Of a stretch of DNA of 64,000 bases, positions 37,476-46,200 are shown piece by piece. Under the pieces are notes generated by a model. It was given only the letters and a program-made list of their open reading frames with translations. It was not told where the DNA came from and did no database searches. A program made the position numbers and the translations under genes. The DNA is from Methylomagnum ishizawai (lineage in GTDB: Bacteria; Pseudomonadota; Gammaproteobacteria; Methylococcales; Methylococcaceae), in NCBI RefSeq assembly GCF_019670005.1, contig NZ_AP019783.1, forward strand, positions 3,312,150-3,376,149. Direction: 5' to 3'. How positions within the stretch are numbered: position 1 is the stretch's first letter; every line of letters starts with the position of its first letter.

Positions 37476-38426
37476 ATGAACGCACCACCCACCGGCAGCG
37501 CCGTGCTATGGCTCGACGTGGACGCGGAAACCGCGGGCCAACGTATCGACAACTTCCTGTTCACCCGCCTCAAGGGCGTCCCCAAAAGCCACGTCTACCG
37601 CATCCTCCGCAGCGGCGAAGTGCGCCGCAACGGCGGGCGGGTCCAGCCCAAGGACCGCTTGGAGGCCGGCGACAAAATCCGCGTGCCGCCGATCCGGCTG
37701 GCCGAACGCGAAACCCCGGAAATCCCGGGCCGCGCCCTCCGCAACCGCATCGAAGGCAATATCCTCCACGAAGACGAGGACCTGCTGGTCATCAACAAGC
37801 CTTCCGGGCTGGCGGTGCATGGCGGTAGCGGGCTGAGCTTCGGCGTGATCGAGGGCCTTAGGGAAATCCGGCCCGAGGCGCGGTTCCTGGAGCTGGTCCA
37901 CCGCCTGGACCGCGAGACTTCCGGCTGCCTCCTGATCGCCAAGAAACGCAGCGCCCTGCGCATACTGCACGAGCAATTCCGCGACGACACGGTGAAAAAA
38001 GTCTATCTGGCGCTATTGGCCGGTGCCTGGGCACGGACGCGCTGGATCGTCGATGCGCCCTTGCAGAAGAACGTGCTGCAAAGCGGCGAGCGGCTGGTGA
38101 AGGTCGCCCGCGACGGCAAGCCCTCCGTGACCGAATTCCGCCGCAAGGAGCGCTACGCCCAAGCCACCTTGGTCGAAGCCCGGCCCATCACCGGACGCAC
38201 CCACCAAATCCGCGTCCATGCCCAATCGATGGGCCATCCGGTGGCGGGCGACGAGCGCTACGGCGACGGGAACGCCAACCGCGAACTCAAGCAACTGGGC
38301 CTCAAGCGGTTGTTCCTGCACTCCGCCGCGACCACCCTGCGCCATCCCCGCACCGGCGCGGTCTTGCAGTTCGAAGCCCCCCTGCCCCCGGAACTCGCCG
38401 ACTTCCTCAACACCCTAGCCCGATGA
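37476..38426 (+). CDS. rluC: 23S rRNA pseudouridine synthase RluC
   Basis: 316 residues from ATG 37476 (an ATG three codons earlier is equally possible). The N-terminal S4 RNA-binding domain includes RIDNFLFTRLKGVPKSHVYRI. The catalytic motif HRLDRETSG has Asp145, matching E. coli RluC Asp144. GRTHQIRVH and GDERYG are further family motifs. It makes pseudouridines at 955, 2504 and 2580 in E. coli numbering. It overlaps the HAD gene by ATGA. Confidence 0.95.
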   Translation: MNAPPTGSAVLWLDVDAETAGQRIDNFLFTRLKGVPKSHVYRILRSGEVRRNGGRVQPKDRLEAGDKIRVPPIRLAERETPEIPGRALRNRIEGNILHEDEDLLVINKPSGLAVHGGSGLSFGVIEGLREIRPEARFLELVHRLDRETSGCLLIAKKRSALRILHEQFRDDTVKKVYLALLAGAWARTRWIVDAPLQKNVLQSGERLVKVARDGKPSVTEFRRKERYAQATLVEARPITGRTHQIRVHAQSMGHPVAGDERYGDGNANRELKQLGLKRLFLHSAATTLRHPRTGAVLQFEAPLPPELADFLNTLAR

Positions 38427-39073
38427 AACAACGTTTCGATTTGCTGGTTTTCGATTGGGATGGCACCCTGTTCGATTCCATAGGCTGGATCGTCGAATGC
38501 CTACAGTACGCGACCAAGGCCGCGGACCTGCCGGTCCCTTCCGAGCCCTTGGCCAAATCGGTGATCGGACTCAGCATCCAGGCGGCCATGGACGCCCTCT
38601 GTCCGGGTTCCACCCAGGCCCAGGTCGACGCCCTGGTCCGGCATTACCGCGAGTATTACCACACCCGCCCGACCACGGTGGACGGGCTGTTCCAGGGCGT
38701 GCCCGAGCTGCTGGACGCGCTGCGGGCGCGGGGCTATCGGTTGGCCGTCGCCACCGGCAAGAACCGCAATGGGCTGAACCACGCCCTGGCCGCGACCGGC
38801 ATGGGCGGCTTGTTCCACGCCACCCGCTGCGCCGACGAAACCGCTTCCAAACCCCATCCCAAGATGCTGTTCCAGCTGATGGACGAACTCGCCATCCCGC
38901 CCGGACGCACCCTGATGATCGGCGATTCCCTGCACGACCTGCGCATGGCGGACAACGCCGGCATCGCCGCCATCGCCGTGGGCTGCGGGGCCAACACCCT
39001 GGACGAACTGGCGGAACTCAAGCCGCTGCTCTGCCTCGAAACCACACGCGAACTCCTGCCCCTTTTGACCTGA
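38423..39073 (+). CDS. HAD-IA phosphatase (Gph-like)
   Basis: 216 residues. HAD motif I FDWDGTLFDS (nucleophile Asp10, Asp12), motif II region AVATGKNRNG, Lys in ASKPHPKML, and motif IV GDSLHDLRMADNAG. This is the conserved partner of rluC in Gammaproteobacteria, often annotated as phosphoglycolate phosphatase-like, but its substrate is unverified. Coupled to rluC by a four-base overlap and followed by sppA. Confidence 0.92.
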   Translation: MKQRFDLLVFDWDGTLFDSIGWIVECLQYATKAADLPVPSEPLAKSVIGLSIQAAMDALCPGSTQAQVDALVRHYREYYHTRPTTVDGLFQGVPELLDALRARGYRLAVATGKNRNGLNHALAATGMGGLFHATRCADETASKPHPKMLFQLMDELAIPPGRTLMIGDSLHDLRMADNAGIAAIAVGCGANTLDELAELKPLLCLETTRELLPLLT

Positions 39074-39113
39074 GTCCACCCCCAACCCCGGATGCTTCCG
39101 GCGAGGTCTCCCC

Positions 39114-40097
39114 ATGAGCGAAACCCACGAACCCACCCCCCCGCCCGCCACCCCGACGCCCTGGGAGCGGGAAACCCTGGAAAAAGTCCTGATGGCCTCC
39201 ATCGCCGAGCAACGCCGGGCGCGGCTGTGGGGCATCTTCTTCAAATCGCTGCTGATGGTCTATCTGGCCGTGATCCTGTGGCTGGGCGCCCAACCCCTGA
39301 TGGACCTGCGCGGCGGTGGCGACGGCAAGGGCCATACGGCGGTGGTCGACGTGGTCGGCACCATCGCGCCGGGCCAACCCGCCAGCGCCGACACCATCAT
39401 CCAGGGCCTCCGGGCCGCCGCCGAGGACGCCAACACCCAAGGCATCGTGCTGCGCATGAACACGCCGGGCGGCAGCCCCGTGCAATCGGCCTATGTCTAC
39501 GACGAAATCCGCCGCCTGAAACGCCTGAAACCCGGTATCCCGATCTACGCCGTGGTGGCCGATATGTGCGCCTCGGGCGGCTATTACATCGCCTCCGCCG
39601 CCGACAAGATTTTCGTCAACAACGCCAGCGTGGTGGGTTCCATCGGTGTCATCATGGGCGGTTTCGGCTTCGTCGACGCCATGGGCAGGCTGGGCGTGGA
39701 GCGCCGGGTGATGACCGCCGGGGCGCACAAGGCCATCCTCGATCCGTTCTCGCCGGTCGATGAAATCGCCAAGACCCATATGCAATCGGTGCTGGACACC
39801 GTCCACCGCCAATTCATCGACGCCGTGAAGCAAGGCCGGGGCGACCGGCTCAAGGAAACCCCGGACATGTTCTCGGGACTGGTCTGGACCGGGGCGGACG
39901 GCATCAAGCTCGGCTTGGCGGACGAGGTCGGCGACCTCCGCCATGTGGCCGAGGATGTCATCGGCGCGAAGAAGACCGTCAATTTCACCCCCGACCAGAA
40001 CTTCCTGGACCGCATCGGCCACCGTTTCGGCACCGCCGTGGGCTCGTTCCTGTGGAACGCCCTCGACAGCGCCGCCCCACAAGCCCGTTTGCAATAG
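39114..40097 (+). CDS. sppA: Signal peptide peptidase SppA, short form (S49)
   Basis: 327 residues. One N-terminal membrane segment (SLLMVYLAVILWLGAQP) anchors it facing the periplasm. The serine/lysine dyad is Ser154 (CASGGYYIAS) and the Lys in GAHKAILDPFSP. It has one protease domain, unlike the duplicated E. coli SppA. It degrades cleaved signal peptides in the membrane. Fourth gene of the conserved rne-rluC-HAD-sppA neighbourhood. Confidence 0.92.
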   Translation: MSETHEPTPPPATPTPWERETLEKVLMASIAEQRRARLWGIFFKSLLMVYLAVILWLGAQPLMDLRGGGDGKGHTAVVDVVGTIAPGQPASADTIIQGLRAAAEDANTQGIVLRMNTPGGSPVQSAYVYDEIRRLKRLKPGIPIYAVVADMCASGGYYIASAADKIFVNNASVVGSIGVIMGGFGFVDAMGRLGVERRVMTAGAHKAILDPFSPVDEIAKTHMQSVLDTVHRQFIDAVKQGRGDRLKETPDMFSGLVWTGADGIKLGLADEVGDLRHVAEDVIGAKKTVNFTPDQNFLDRIGHRFGTAVGSFLWNALDSAAPQARLQ

Positions 40098-40108
40098 GAG
40101 TCCGCGCC

Positions 40109-40711
40109 ATGGCCCAGACCGAACCGGCGTTCGAGATCGTCGAGGAAACCCCGGTCTACCGGGGCTTCTTCCAGCTGACCCGGCTCAAGCTCCGCCACAC
40201 CCTCTACCAGGGCGGCTGGACCGGGGTTTTGGAGCGGGAATTGTTCCACCGGGGCCGCGCCGTGGCGGTGATCCCCTACGATCCGGTGGCCGACCGGGTG
40301 GTCCTGGTCGAGCAATTCCGGGTCGGCGCCCTGGGCGTCAAGGAAAACCCCTGGCTGTTGGAAATCGTGGCCGGGGCCATCGAGGCGGGCGAAAGCCCGG
40401 AGCAAGTCGCCCACCGCGAATGCGCCGAGGAAGCGGGCTGCGCCGTGCGCGAATTGATCCGTATCGGCGAATTCTTCCCGACGCCGGGCGGCTGTTCCGA
40501 GCGCATCACCCTGTTCTGCGGCCTCGTCGACAGCGCGGGTTTGGGCGGACTGCACGGGCTGGCGGAGGAACACGAGGACATCCTGGCCAGCGTGGTGGAT
40601 TTCGCGGAAGCCCTGGCCTGGGTCGAACAAGGCCGCATCGACTCGGCGGTGCCCATCATCGGCCTGCAATGGCTGGCCTTGAACCGGGAGCGGCTGCGGG
40701 CCGCCTCCTGA
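40109..40711 (+). CDS. nudF: ADP-ribose pyrophosphatase
   Basis: 200 residues from ATG 40109 (AGGAG 8 bases upstream). The Nudix box (about 89-111) fits G-x5-E-x7-REUxEExGU: GAIEAGESPEQVAHRE followed by CAEEAG. It starts FEIVEETPVYRGFFQLTR and contains LELFHRGRAVAVI-like strands, as in NudF. It hydrolyses ADP-ribose to AMP and ribose-5-phosphate. Possibly co-transcribed with sppA. Confidence 0.92.
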   Translation: MAQTEPAFEIVEETPVYRGFFQLTRLKLRHTLYQGGWTGVLERELFHRGRAVAVIPYDPVADRVVLVEQFRVGALGVKENPWLLEIVAGAIEAGESPEQVAHRECAEEAGCAVRELIRIGEFFPTPGGCSERITLFCGLVDSAGLGGLHGLAEEHEDILASVVDFAEALAWVEQGRIDSAVPIIGLQWLALNRERLRAAS

Positions 40712-40885
40712 TCCGCCAGTCTTGGCACCCCATATTTGCGTCATTTCAAACATATATTGCGCGATATAACCCACCCGGAACGCCGCCCCCGCCCTACCCA
40801 TTTGATTCGCAAACGTCCCGCCCGGATGGCTCGGAATGTGCTGTCGCCCTTTTCCATGCCGATCTCCCACCCTTCCGAGCCAGCC

Positions 40886-41383
40886 ATGATAACTACACGC
40901 CGTTTGATTGCATCGATTTTCGCCGCCGCCCTCGGCGCGACCGCCCAGGCCGCCACCGAAGGCCCGGTGCCGAGTTGCCCGGCCACGGCCCTGGGCCAAT
41001 CCCACACCCTGGACCCGGCCCAACTCAAGGGCAAGGTCGGCTATATCGATTTCTGGGCCTCGTGGTGCGGACCCTGCGCCCAGTCCTTCCCGTTCATGAA
41101 CGAACTGCACCGGGAATTCCAGGCCCAGGGCTTGGAAATCATCGCCCTGAACCTGGACGAGGAGGCCCAGGACGCCCAGGACTTCCTTAAGAAGTATCCG
41201 GCCAGCTTCCCCATCGCCTCCGACCCCCAGGGCAAATGCCCGCAGAAATTCGACGTGAAGGCCATGCCCACCAGTTTCCTGGTGGATAGGCAGGGCAAGA
41301 TCCGCCATGTGCATATGGGCTTCCGCGACGGCGACAAGGCCGCGATCAAACAGCAAGTGCAAGCGCTCTTGAACGAGCGCTAG
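40886..41383 (+). CDS. TlpA/ResA-type thioredoxin-like periplasmic protein
   Basis: 165 residues from ATG 40886. Signal peptide MITTRRLIASIFAAALGATAQA. The redox motif is WCGPC (Cys61, Cys64), and the following KAMPTSFLVDRQGKI contains the cis-Pro. An extra CPQ motif (GKCPQKF) is present. It is a reductase-type domain of the TlpA family. It is first of an operon with DUF4266 and DUF3570 genes (11-base gap to the next). The upstream in-frame extension to 40736 is not conserved-looking. Confidence 0.88.
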   Translation: MITTRRLIASIFAAALGATAQAATEGPVPSCPATALGQSHTLDPAQLKGKVGYIDFWASWCGPCAQSFPFMNELHREFQAQGLEIIALNLDEEAQDAQDFLKKYPASFPIASDPQGKCPQKFDVKAMPTSFLVDRQGKIRHVHMGFRDGDKAAIKQQVQALLNER

Positions 41384-41394
41384 GCGGAATCCCG

Positions 41395-41616
41395 ATGAAC
41401 TCCACACTACCGGCCCTCGCCCTGCTCCCCGCCCTGCTCTGCTCGGGCTGCGCCCTGCCCAAGGTCGCGCCCTGGGAGCGCGGCACCCTCGCCAAACCGC
41501 AAATGGCCCTGGACCCGGACGGCCTGGACGCGGCCCTGAAACGGCATACCGCCGCCTCCAAGGAAGCCGCCTCGGGCGGCTACGGCGTCGGAGGGGGTGG
41601 CTGTGGCTGCAACTAA
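41395..41616 (+). CDS. DUF4266 small lipoprotein with Cys-Gly tail
   Basis: 73 residues. Lipobox LCSGC (Cys19) after a hydrophobic signal. The motif APWERGTLAKPQMALD is the DUF4266 core. The protein ends in GGYGVGGGGCGCN, a Gly-rich tail with two cysteines that could bind a metal or be modified. It overlaps the next gene by 14-20 bases, so translation is coupled. Usually found with TlpA-like and DUF3570 genes, as here. Function unknown. Confidence 0.85.
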   Translation: MNSTLPALALLPALLCSGCALPKVAPWERGTLAKPQMALDPDGLDAALKRHTAASKEAASGGYGVGGGGCGCN

Positions 41617-42820
41617 AACCGGCCCGGCGCGGCTCGCCGCCTTCACCGCCGCCGCCCTGGCCCTGCCGGGGATGGTGCCCAGGGTCCAGGCCGAAGGCTT
41701 GGACCCGGAGATCGACACGGCTTTTTCCCGCTACGAGGAAAGCGATGGCCGGATGCGGGTGGATGTCTACCAGGCGGTGGCGGCCTCGCCGGTGGGCGAC
41801 CGCTGGAACATCAAGGCCAACGGCGTCAAGGATGTGGTTTCGGGGGCGTCGCCGGTCGCCTATGGGCTCAGCCGCGGCCAGCCGGTGCAAATCCGCTCCC
41901 GCGCCTCGATCCGCGACGTGCGCGACGAGGTCGACCTCGGGGCCAGCTACGCCTTCGACCAAGGCACGCTGTCCGTGGACGTGGGCCGTTCCAGCGAGAA
42001 CGACTACACCTCCGACTTCTTCAACCTCGATGGCCGCTGGGACATCAACGACAAACTCACCACCCTGGCGGCGGGCTTCGGTTTCGCCTCGGACCAGGTC
42101 TGGGCCGTCACCAACGCCGGCAAGGGCCAGCACCAACGGATACCGGGCTCGGGCGGCGACAAATCCACCTTCCAAAGCCTGCTGGGCATCACCCAAGTCC
42201 TCGACAAGAATTCGCTGCTCCAGGCCAACCTGACCTATACCCACGGCGAGGGCTATCTGGCCGACCCCTACAAATACGCCCTGGTGGTCGATCCCAGCCC
42301 CGCCGTCGTCTGCGACCCGGAATACGCCTACACCCTGAGTTGCTATACCCTGGATTCGCGCCCTTCGAACCGCGACCAATTCAACCTGCTGCTGCGCTAT
42401 GTCCGCGACTTCCCGGAACTCAACGCCGCCGCCCTGCACTTCGATTACCGCTTCTACGCCGACACCTGGGATATTTCCGCCCACACCTTCGAGGCGGCCT
42501 GGCACCAACCGGTCTACGCGGGCTGGGTCCTGGTGCCGCATGTGCGCTATTACTCGCAATCGGCGGCGGAGTTCTACCAACCCTATTTCCAGACGGCGCG
42601 CAGCGACGGGCACTACTCCACCGACTACCGCATGGCCGATTTCGGCGCGGTGGGCGGCGGGGCGCAATTGCACAAGGAATTCCTCGACCGGCTGCGGGTG
42701 GCGGCGGCGGTGGATTTCTACAAGCGGGAACAGGGGATGGGGATGCAGCAAGGTCCGGGCACGGCGCTGGACAATTTCACCTATTCGGTGTTCACGGTCA
42801 GCCTGAACCTGAAGTTCTGA
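41603..42820 (+). CDS. DUF3570 outer-membrane-type protein
   Basis: About 405 residues. The GTG at 41603 has GGAGGG 7 bases upstream; another GTG at 41597 is possible. After a signal peptide (ending near RVQAEG) it is a series of amphipathic beta strands with aromatic ends (SYAFDQGTLSVDVGRSSENDY, LNAAALHFDYRFYADTWDISA), ending in a Phe-terminated strand (VFTVSLNLKF), the hallmark of outer-membrane barrels. DUF3570 proteins co-occur with DUF4266 and TlpA; in other genomes an ApbE flavin transferase may be nearby, but none is in this window. Confidence 0.85.
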   Translation: MAATKTGPARLAAFTAAALALPGMVPRVQAEGLDPEIDTAFSRYEESDGRMRVDVYQAVAASPVGDRWNIKANGVKDVVSGASPVAYGLSRGQPVQIRSRASIRDVRDEVDLGASYAFDQGTLSVDVGRSSENDYTSDFFNLDGRWDINDKLTTLAAGFGFASDQVWAVTNAGKGQHQRIPGSGGDKSTFQSLLGITQVLDKNSLLQANLTYTHGEGYLADPYKYALVVDPSPAVVCDPEYAYTLSCYTLDSRPSNRDQFNLLLRYVRDFPELNAAALHFDYRFYADTWDISAHTFEAAWHQPVYAGWVLVPHVRYYSQSAAEFYQPYFQTARSDGHYSTDYRMADFGAVGGGAQLHKEFLDRLRVAAAVDFYKREQGMGMQQGPGTALDNFTYSVFTVSLNLKF

Positions 42821-42825
42821 GGGAA

Positions 42826-42853
42826 GCGCGGCCCAGGCCCGTTGGGGCCGCGC
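42826..42853. terminator. Convergent-gap hairpin (possible bidirectional terminator)
   Basis: GCGCGGCCC (42826-42834) pairs with GGGCCGCGC (42845-42853) and fills nearly the whole 36-base gap between the DUF3570 stop and the DUF1501 stop. No U-tract on either strand. Confidence 0.45.
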
Positions 42854-42856
42854 CGA

Positions 42857-44089
42857 TCAAGTCCGCAACAGGGTCAAACCGGCGTCGGCGGGCGGCGCGA
42901 AGCCGGGAAACACCGTGGCCAGCTGGGCCGGGGCCAGCCCGAGGTGTTGGCGCAGCACCGCGTCCAGCACGGCGCGGAAATCGGTGGTCACGGCCAGGTC
43001 CCGCGCCTCGTACAGGTCCTCGTCGTCCAGGCCCGGCCAGCGCCCCCACACCTTCCCGCCATCGACCCGCCCGCCCAGCAACCACATCACGTTGCCGTGG
43101 CCGTGGTCCGTGCCCTGGCTGCCGTTCTCGCGCACCGTGCGCCCGAACTCGGACATCAGCGCCACCACGGTCTGCGGATAGCTATTCCCCAGGCCCTCGA
43201 CCAAGCGGGCCAGGCCCTCGCCCAAGGCACCCAGCTTCTTCGCCATCGGCCCGGCGACCCCGCCCTGGTTGACATGGGTATCCCAGCCGCCCACCGACAG
43301 GAAGGCCAAGCGGATTTCGGGATCGGCGTGGATCAAGCGCCCCAATTCCAGGGCGCTGCCCGCGAAATTCCGGGCCGGTACCGCCCCGCCATCGGCGGCG
43401 GCCATCTCCTTGGCGAAATCCTCCTGGATCCGCCGCCGCGCCGCCGCGCCCTCGCGATAGGCCTGGGCCAAGGCCACATCGCCCGCGTACAATCGCTCGA
43501 ACACATCCTGGCCGGAATCCCCGCCCGCCGCCTTGGGGGTCGCCGACCCCAGCGCCACCGTCGCCACCGGCCGGCCTCCCCGCAGTATCCTGGGCAGGGC
43601 GATATCCGCGTTCACCGCCTTGACCGGGGAAATCCGGTCCGGCAAGGCACCGATGAGCCGGTTCATCCAGCCATCCTGGGTCTTTTTATTGCCGGGCTCG
43701 CCGCCCTCCATGTAATCCTGGGCATCGAAATGGGAACGGGTCGGATCGGGCGAACCCGAGGCGTGGACGAAAGCCAGGGTCTTGTCCTTCCAAAACGGCA
43801 ACACGGCCTCCAGCGCCGGATGCAAACCGAAGCGCCCATCCAGATCGAACGCCCCGCCCTCGCGTCCAGGGGCCGGGATCGCAAGCGTGGGCCGCCCCCG
43901 GTAATAGGCCGGGTCGCGGTAGGGCACAACCACGTTCAAGCCATCGATGGCACCGCGCAGGAAAATCACCACCAGCCGCCGGGGTTCCGTGCCGGGAGGC
44001 ACCGCGGCCCGGACCCAAGCCACCGGCAAGGCCAACGCGGCCGCGCCACCCACCAAACCCGCCAGGAATTCGCGCCGTCGCATCGCCAA
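42857..44089 (-). CDS. DUF1501 family Tat-exported protein
   Basis: 410 residues. A twin-arginine signal (RRREFLAGLVGG) is followed by VIFLRGAIDGLNVVVPYRDPAYY, the family start. Metal-site-like segments are FVHASGSPDPTRSHFDAQDYME, GGWDTHVNQGG and GSQGTDHGHGN. DUF1501 belongs to the alkaline phosphatase/sulfatase-like fold; activity unknown. It begins three bases after the DUF1800 stop, forming the typical two-gene operon. Confidence 0.9.
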   Translation of the reverse strand: MAMRRREFLAGLVGGAAALALPVAWVRAAVPPGTEPRRLVVIFLRGAIDGLNVVVPYRDPAYYRGRPTLAIPAPGREGGAFDLDGRFGLHPALEAVLPFWKDKTLAFVHASGSPDPTRSHFDAQDYMEGGEPGNKKTQDGWMNRLIGALPDRISPVKAVNADIALPRILRGGRPVATVALGSATPKAAGGDSGQDVFERLYAGDVALAQAYREGAAARRRIQEDFAKEMAAADGGAVPARNFAGSALELGRLIHADPEIRLAFLSVGGWDTHVNQGGVAGPMAKKLGALGEGLARLVEGLGNSYPQTVVALMSEFGRTVRENGSQGTDHGHGNVMWLLGGRVDGGKVWGRWPGLDDEDLYEARDLAVTTDFRAVLDAVLRQHLGLAPAQLATVFPGFAPPADAGLTLLRT

Positions 44090-44092
44090 CCC

Positions 44093-45478
44093 TCAATATC
44101 TCAGGAACTCGGGACTCGCCAACACCAAGGCGAGGCGGTCCGCAGGAGGCGCGGCATCGAGCGCCGCCAAGGTTGGCGGCCCGAAAAAGCCGCCCAGGGC
44201 CGACCGCAGCCTATCCACGTCCGGTGCCGCCTTCATTTCCCTAGGACTCATGCTGCGGGTCAGGTTGACGGCAAAATCGATCCTACGCATCAGGGCGTCG
44301 GGATTCAGCCAAGCCTCTTGGGTCAGATGATAACCATCCGGCGTCGGACAGCCATACAAAGGCATCCCCCATTGCTGCAACAGGCCCGCCAGCGTCTCGG
44401 GATCGCTCACGGTAATATCCAGCAGCCTCAGGCAAGACACCAAATATCGGAACGGGGTTTTGAATTTGACGCCATAATAACGCCCATCCCAGAATTCCTC
44501 GCTGGCGAACAAGGTCGTCAAAATAGCCCGGATATCGCCATCGGTTTCTTGGAAACGCCGGGCCAATTTCTCCACCAAGGCGGCGGGCGGATTATCCGCC
44601 ACGAACAACTGGGCGAGTTTATAGGAAATATGCCGAGCGGTGGATGGATGCCCGGCCAGGAAAGCCAGGGTTTCCTCGATTTCCTGCCGGTCCTTCCCGG
44701 CCACGGGCCGACCGAGCAATACTTTCCCACCGGTATCATGCCTTTCCGGATCGAAGAAAAACACCGACGGCCCATCCTCCCTGCCCAGATTCTTCAGCCC
44801 CCAACCCGTTAAAATCCGGGCCAATTCGCGCACATCCTGTTGCCCATACCCGCCGTCCACGCCCAAGGTGTGCAATTCCAAAAGCTCGCGGGCATAGTTT
44901 TCATTGATTCCCCTGGATTTGCCGGCCGCGGTGGGGTTCCTGGGAGCCACATTCCGCCAATTATCCAGGTAGAACAACATAGCGGGATGCCGCGCCGTAG
45001 CGGAGAGCATGTCGCGGAATTTCCCGAACACGAAAGGCCGGATGGCATCCCGTTCATAGGCGCCCACCCAAACACGGACCGGCCCTTTCTCGAGGAAAAC
45101 ATTGAAATGGTTGAACCAGAAATCCACCAGGATTTCCTGTAGCTGGCGGGGACTCTGCACCGCCCGGAGCAATCGCGCGGAAGCCGCTTCGACCGTGGGT
45201 AGACGGGTGAGCCTGCGTAGGCGGCGCTGTTCCTCGCCCTGGAATAGCGTGGCTTTACGTTTGATCGGTGGACCGTATTCACGGAACAGCTCCGTGGTTT
45301 GCAGGCGCAAAGTCCCCAAAGAAGATAAGCCGGCCTGGAGCGAAGGTGGCTCGGGCAGGGTTTCCGGATTCAACTGGTTATGGATGAACGCTTCGAAACC
45401 CTGACGGCGCACGGAATCCATCTCGGCCAGGGAAAAACCGAGGCCCAACCGGCGGAGCGAGTGTAAAGGCTTATCCAT
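44093..45478 (-). CDS. DUF1800 family protein
   Basis: 461 residues from ATG 45478. It contains family segments RRLGLGFSLAEMDSV, FWFNHFNVFLEKGP, YERDAIRPFVFGKFRDML, NENYARELLELHTLG and ARHISYKLAQLFVAD. Mostly helical, function unknown; it is nearly always paired with DUF1501, suggesting a secreted two-component unit. Its HFNV...NENYARELLELHTLG region aligns with the broken copy at 32060-33421, which helps interpret that pseudogene. Confidence 0.9.
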   Translation of the reverse strand: MDKPLHSLRRLGLGFSLAEMDSVRRQGFEAFIHNQLNPETLPEPPSLQAGLSSLGTLRLQTTELFREYGPPIKRKATLFQGEEQRRLRRLTRLPTVEAASARLLRAVQSPRQLQEILVDFWFNHFNVFLEKGPVRVWVGAYERDAIRPFVFGKFRDMLSATARHPAMLFYLDNWRNVAPRNPTAAGKSRGINENYARELLELHTLGVDGGYGQQDVRELARILTGWGLKNLGREDGPSVFFFDPERHDTGGKVLLGRPVAGKDRQEIEETLAFLAGHPSTARHISYKLAQLFVADNPPAALVEKLARRFQETDGDIRAILTTLFASEEFWDGRYYGVKFKTPFRYLVSCLRLLDITVSDPETLAGLLQQWGMPLYGCPTPDGYHLTQEAWLNPDALMRRIDFAVNLTRSMSPREMKAAPDVDRLRSALGGFFGPPTLAALDAAPPADRLALVLASPEFLRY

Positions 45479-45782
45479 GGTTGATGGCAATCGATATTTT
45501 TAAGTAACACTTCAAAAGAGCAGCGTTATAGAGGCTTGAGAAAATCCAGGCATCATAAAATTGATGCGGGCTTTCATGTTCAGAAAACACAAGGGATTAA
45601 CAAAATACGAAAGCCCACTTCAAAAGATGAAATGGGCTTTAGCCTCTAGATCAGGTGCGCCTCACCCTTTAATCCGGCCCCAAGAGCCAGGATTTCCGGT
45701 CATATTGACCATGCATATGGACGGAACACGACAAATATTTTCAACCCGCCAGCCCTGTCAAAACCAACCATTCCGCCGCTGA
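45479..45782. other. Gene-free spacer with a probable terminator
   Basis: 304 bases between the DUF1800 start and the HU-like stop. Apart from the hairpin annotated at 45610-45640, no gene or repeat was seen. GC content drops sharply here relative to the left flank. Confidence 0.5.
45610..45640 (-). terminator. Probable terminator of HU-like gene
   Basis: AAAGCCCA/TGGGCTTT stem (45610-45617 and 45633-45640), with further pairing inside. On the minus strand it is followed by a T-rich stretch (TCGTATTTTGTT). Confidence 0.5.
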
Positions 45783-46073
45783 TTAGGACTCTGTTTGAAT
45801 GGCATCGGCTTCGCCGGGTGCACCCAGTTTGCGAGGCTTAAATGAAACCCTTTTTCCAACCGTAGTTTGACCATCGACCTCGCGCTGAAATTGCTTAATG
45901 TGGAATCGACCGAAACCACCTATTGTAACAACCCCTTCTTCAGCATCATCTATTTTTTTGGCGATTTCAAAAAGCGCTTCCCGCACAACTTTCACGAGCT
46001 TTTTATCCGTAATACCTGAAACAGCCCCTGGGTTCGCCACTTTAATTGCTTCAACCAATTCGTCAATTTTCAT
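45783..46073 (-). CDS. HU-family DNA-binding protein
   Basis: 96 residues from ATG 46073 (GGTGA about 5 bases upstream). Histone-like fold: MKIDELVEAIKVANPG helices, VTIGGFGRFHIKQFQ at the start of the DNA-binding arm, and VGKRVSFKPRK. The canonical RNPxTG arm motif is altered (REVDGQTTVGKRV), so it is a divergent HU/IHF-type protein. It stands at the left border of the AT-rich sulfotransferase block, and such proteins can silence AT-rich acquired DNA; that link is inference. Confidence 0.85.
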   Translation of the reverse strand: MKIDELVEAIKVANPGAVSGITDKKLVKVVREALFEIAKKIDDAEEGVVTIGGFGRFHIKQFQREVDGQTTVGKRVSFKPRKLGAPGEADAIQTES

Positions 46074-46200
46074 ACAATTCACCATAGTTATACTAGAATA
46101 GGAAATACAACCCAAATAAAACCATTTATTTTATTCTTTATTACACCCTAAAAGCACCCCTCGAATTATAAAAAAATTTATCCACCCAAAACCCTATCGA

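Noticed and set aside
39584-42751. 1055-codon minus-strand ORF
   Set aside because: Spans the antisense of sppA, nudF, TlpA, DUF4266 and DUF3570 genes, all with recognisable families.
42842-44812. 656-codon plus-strand ORF
   Set aside because: Antisense to the DUF1501/DUF1800 operon.
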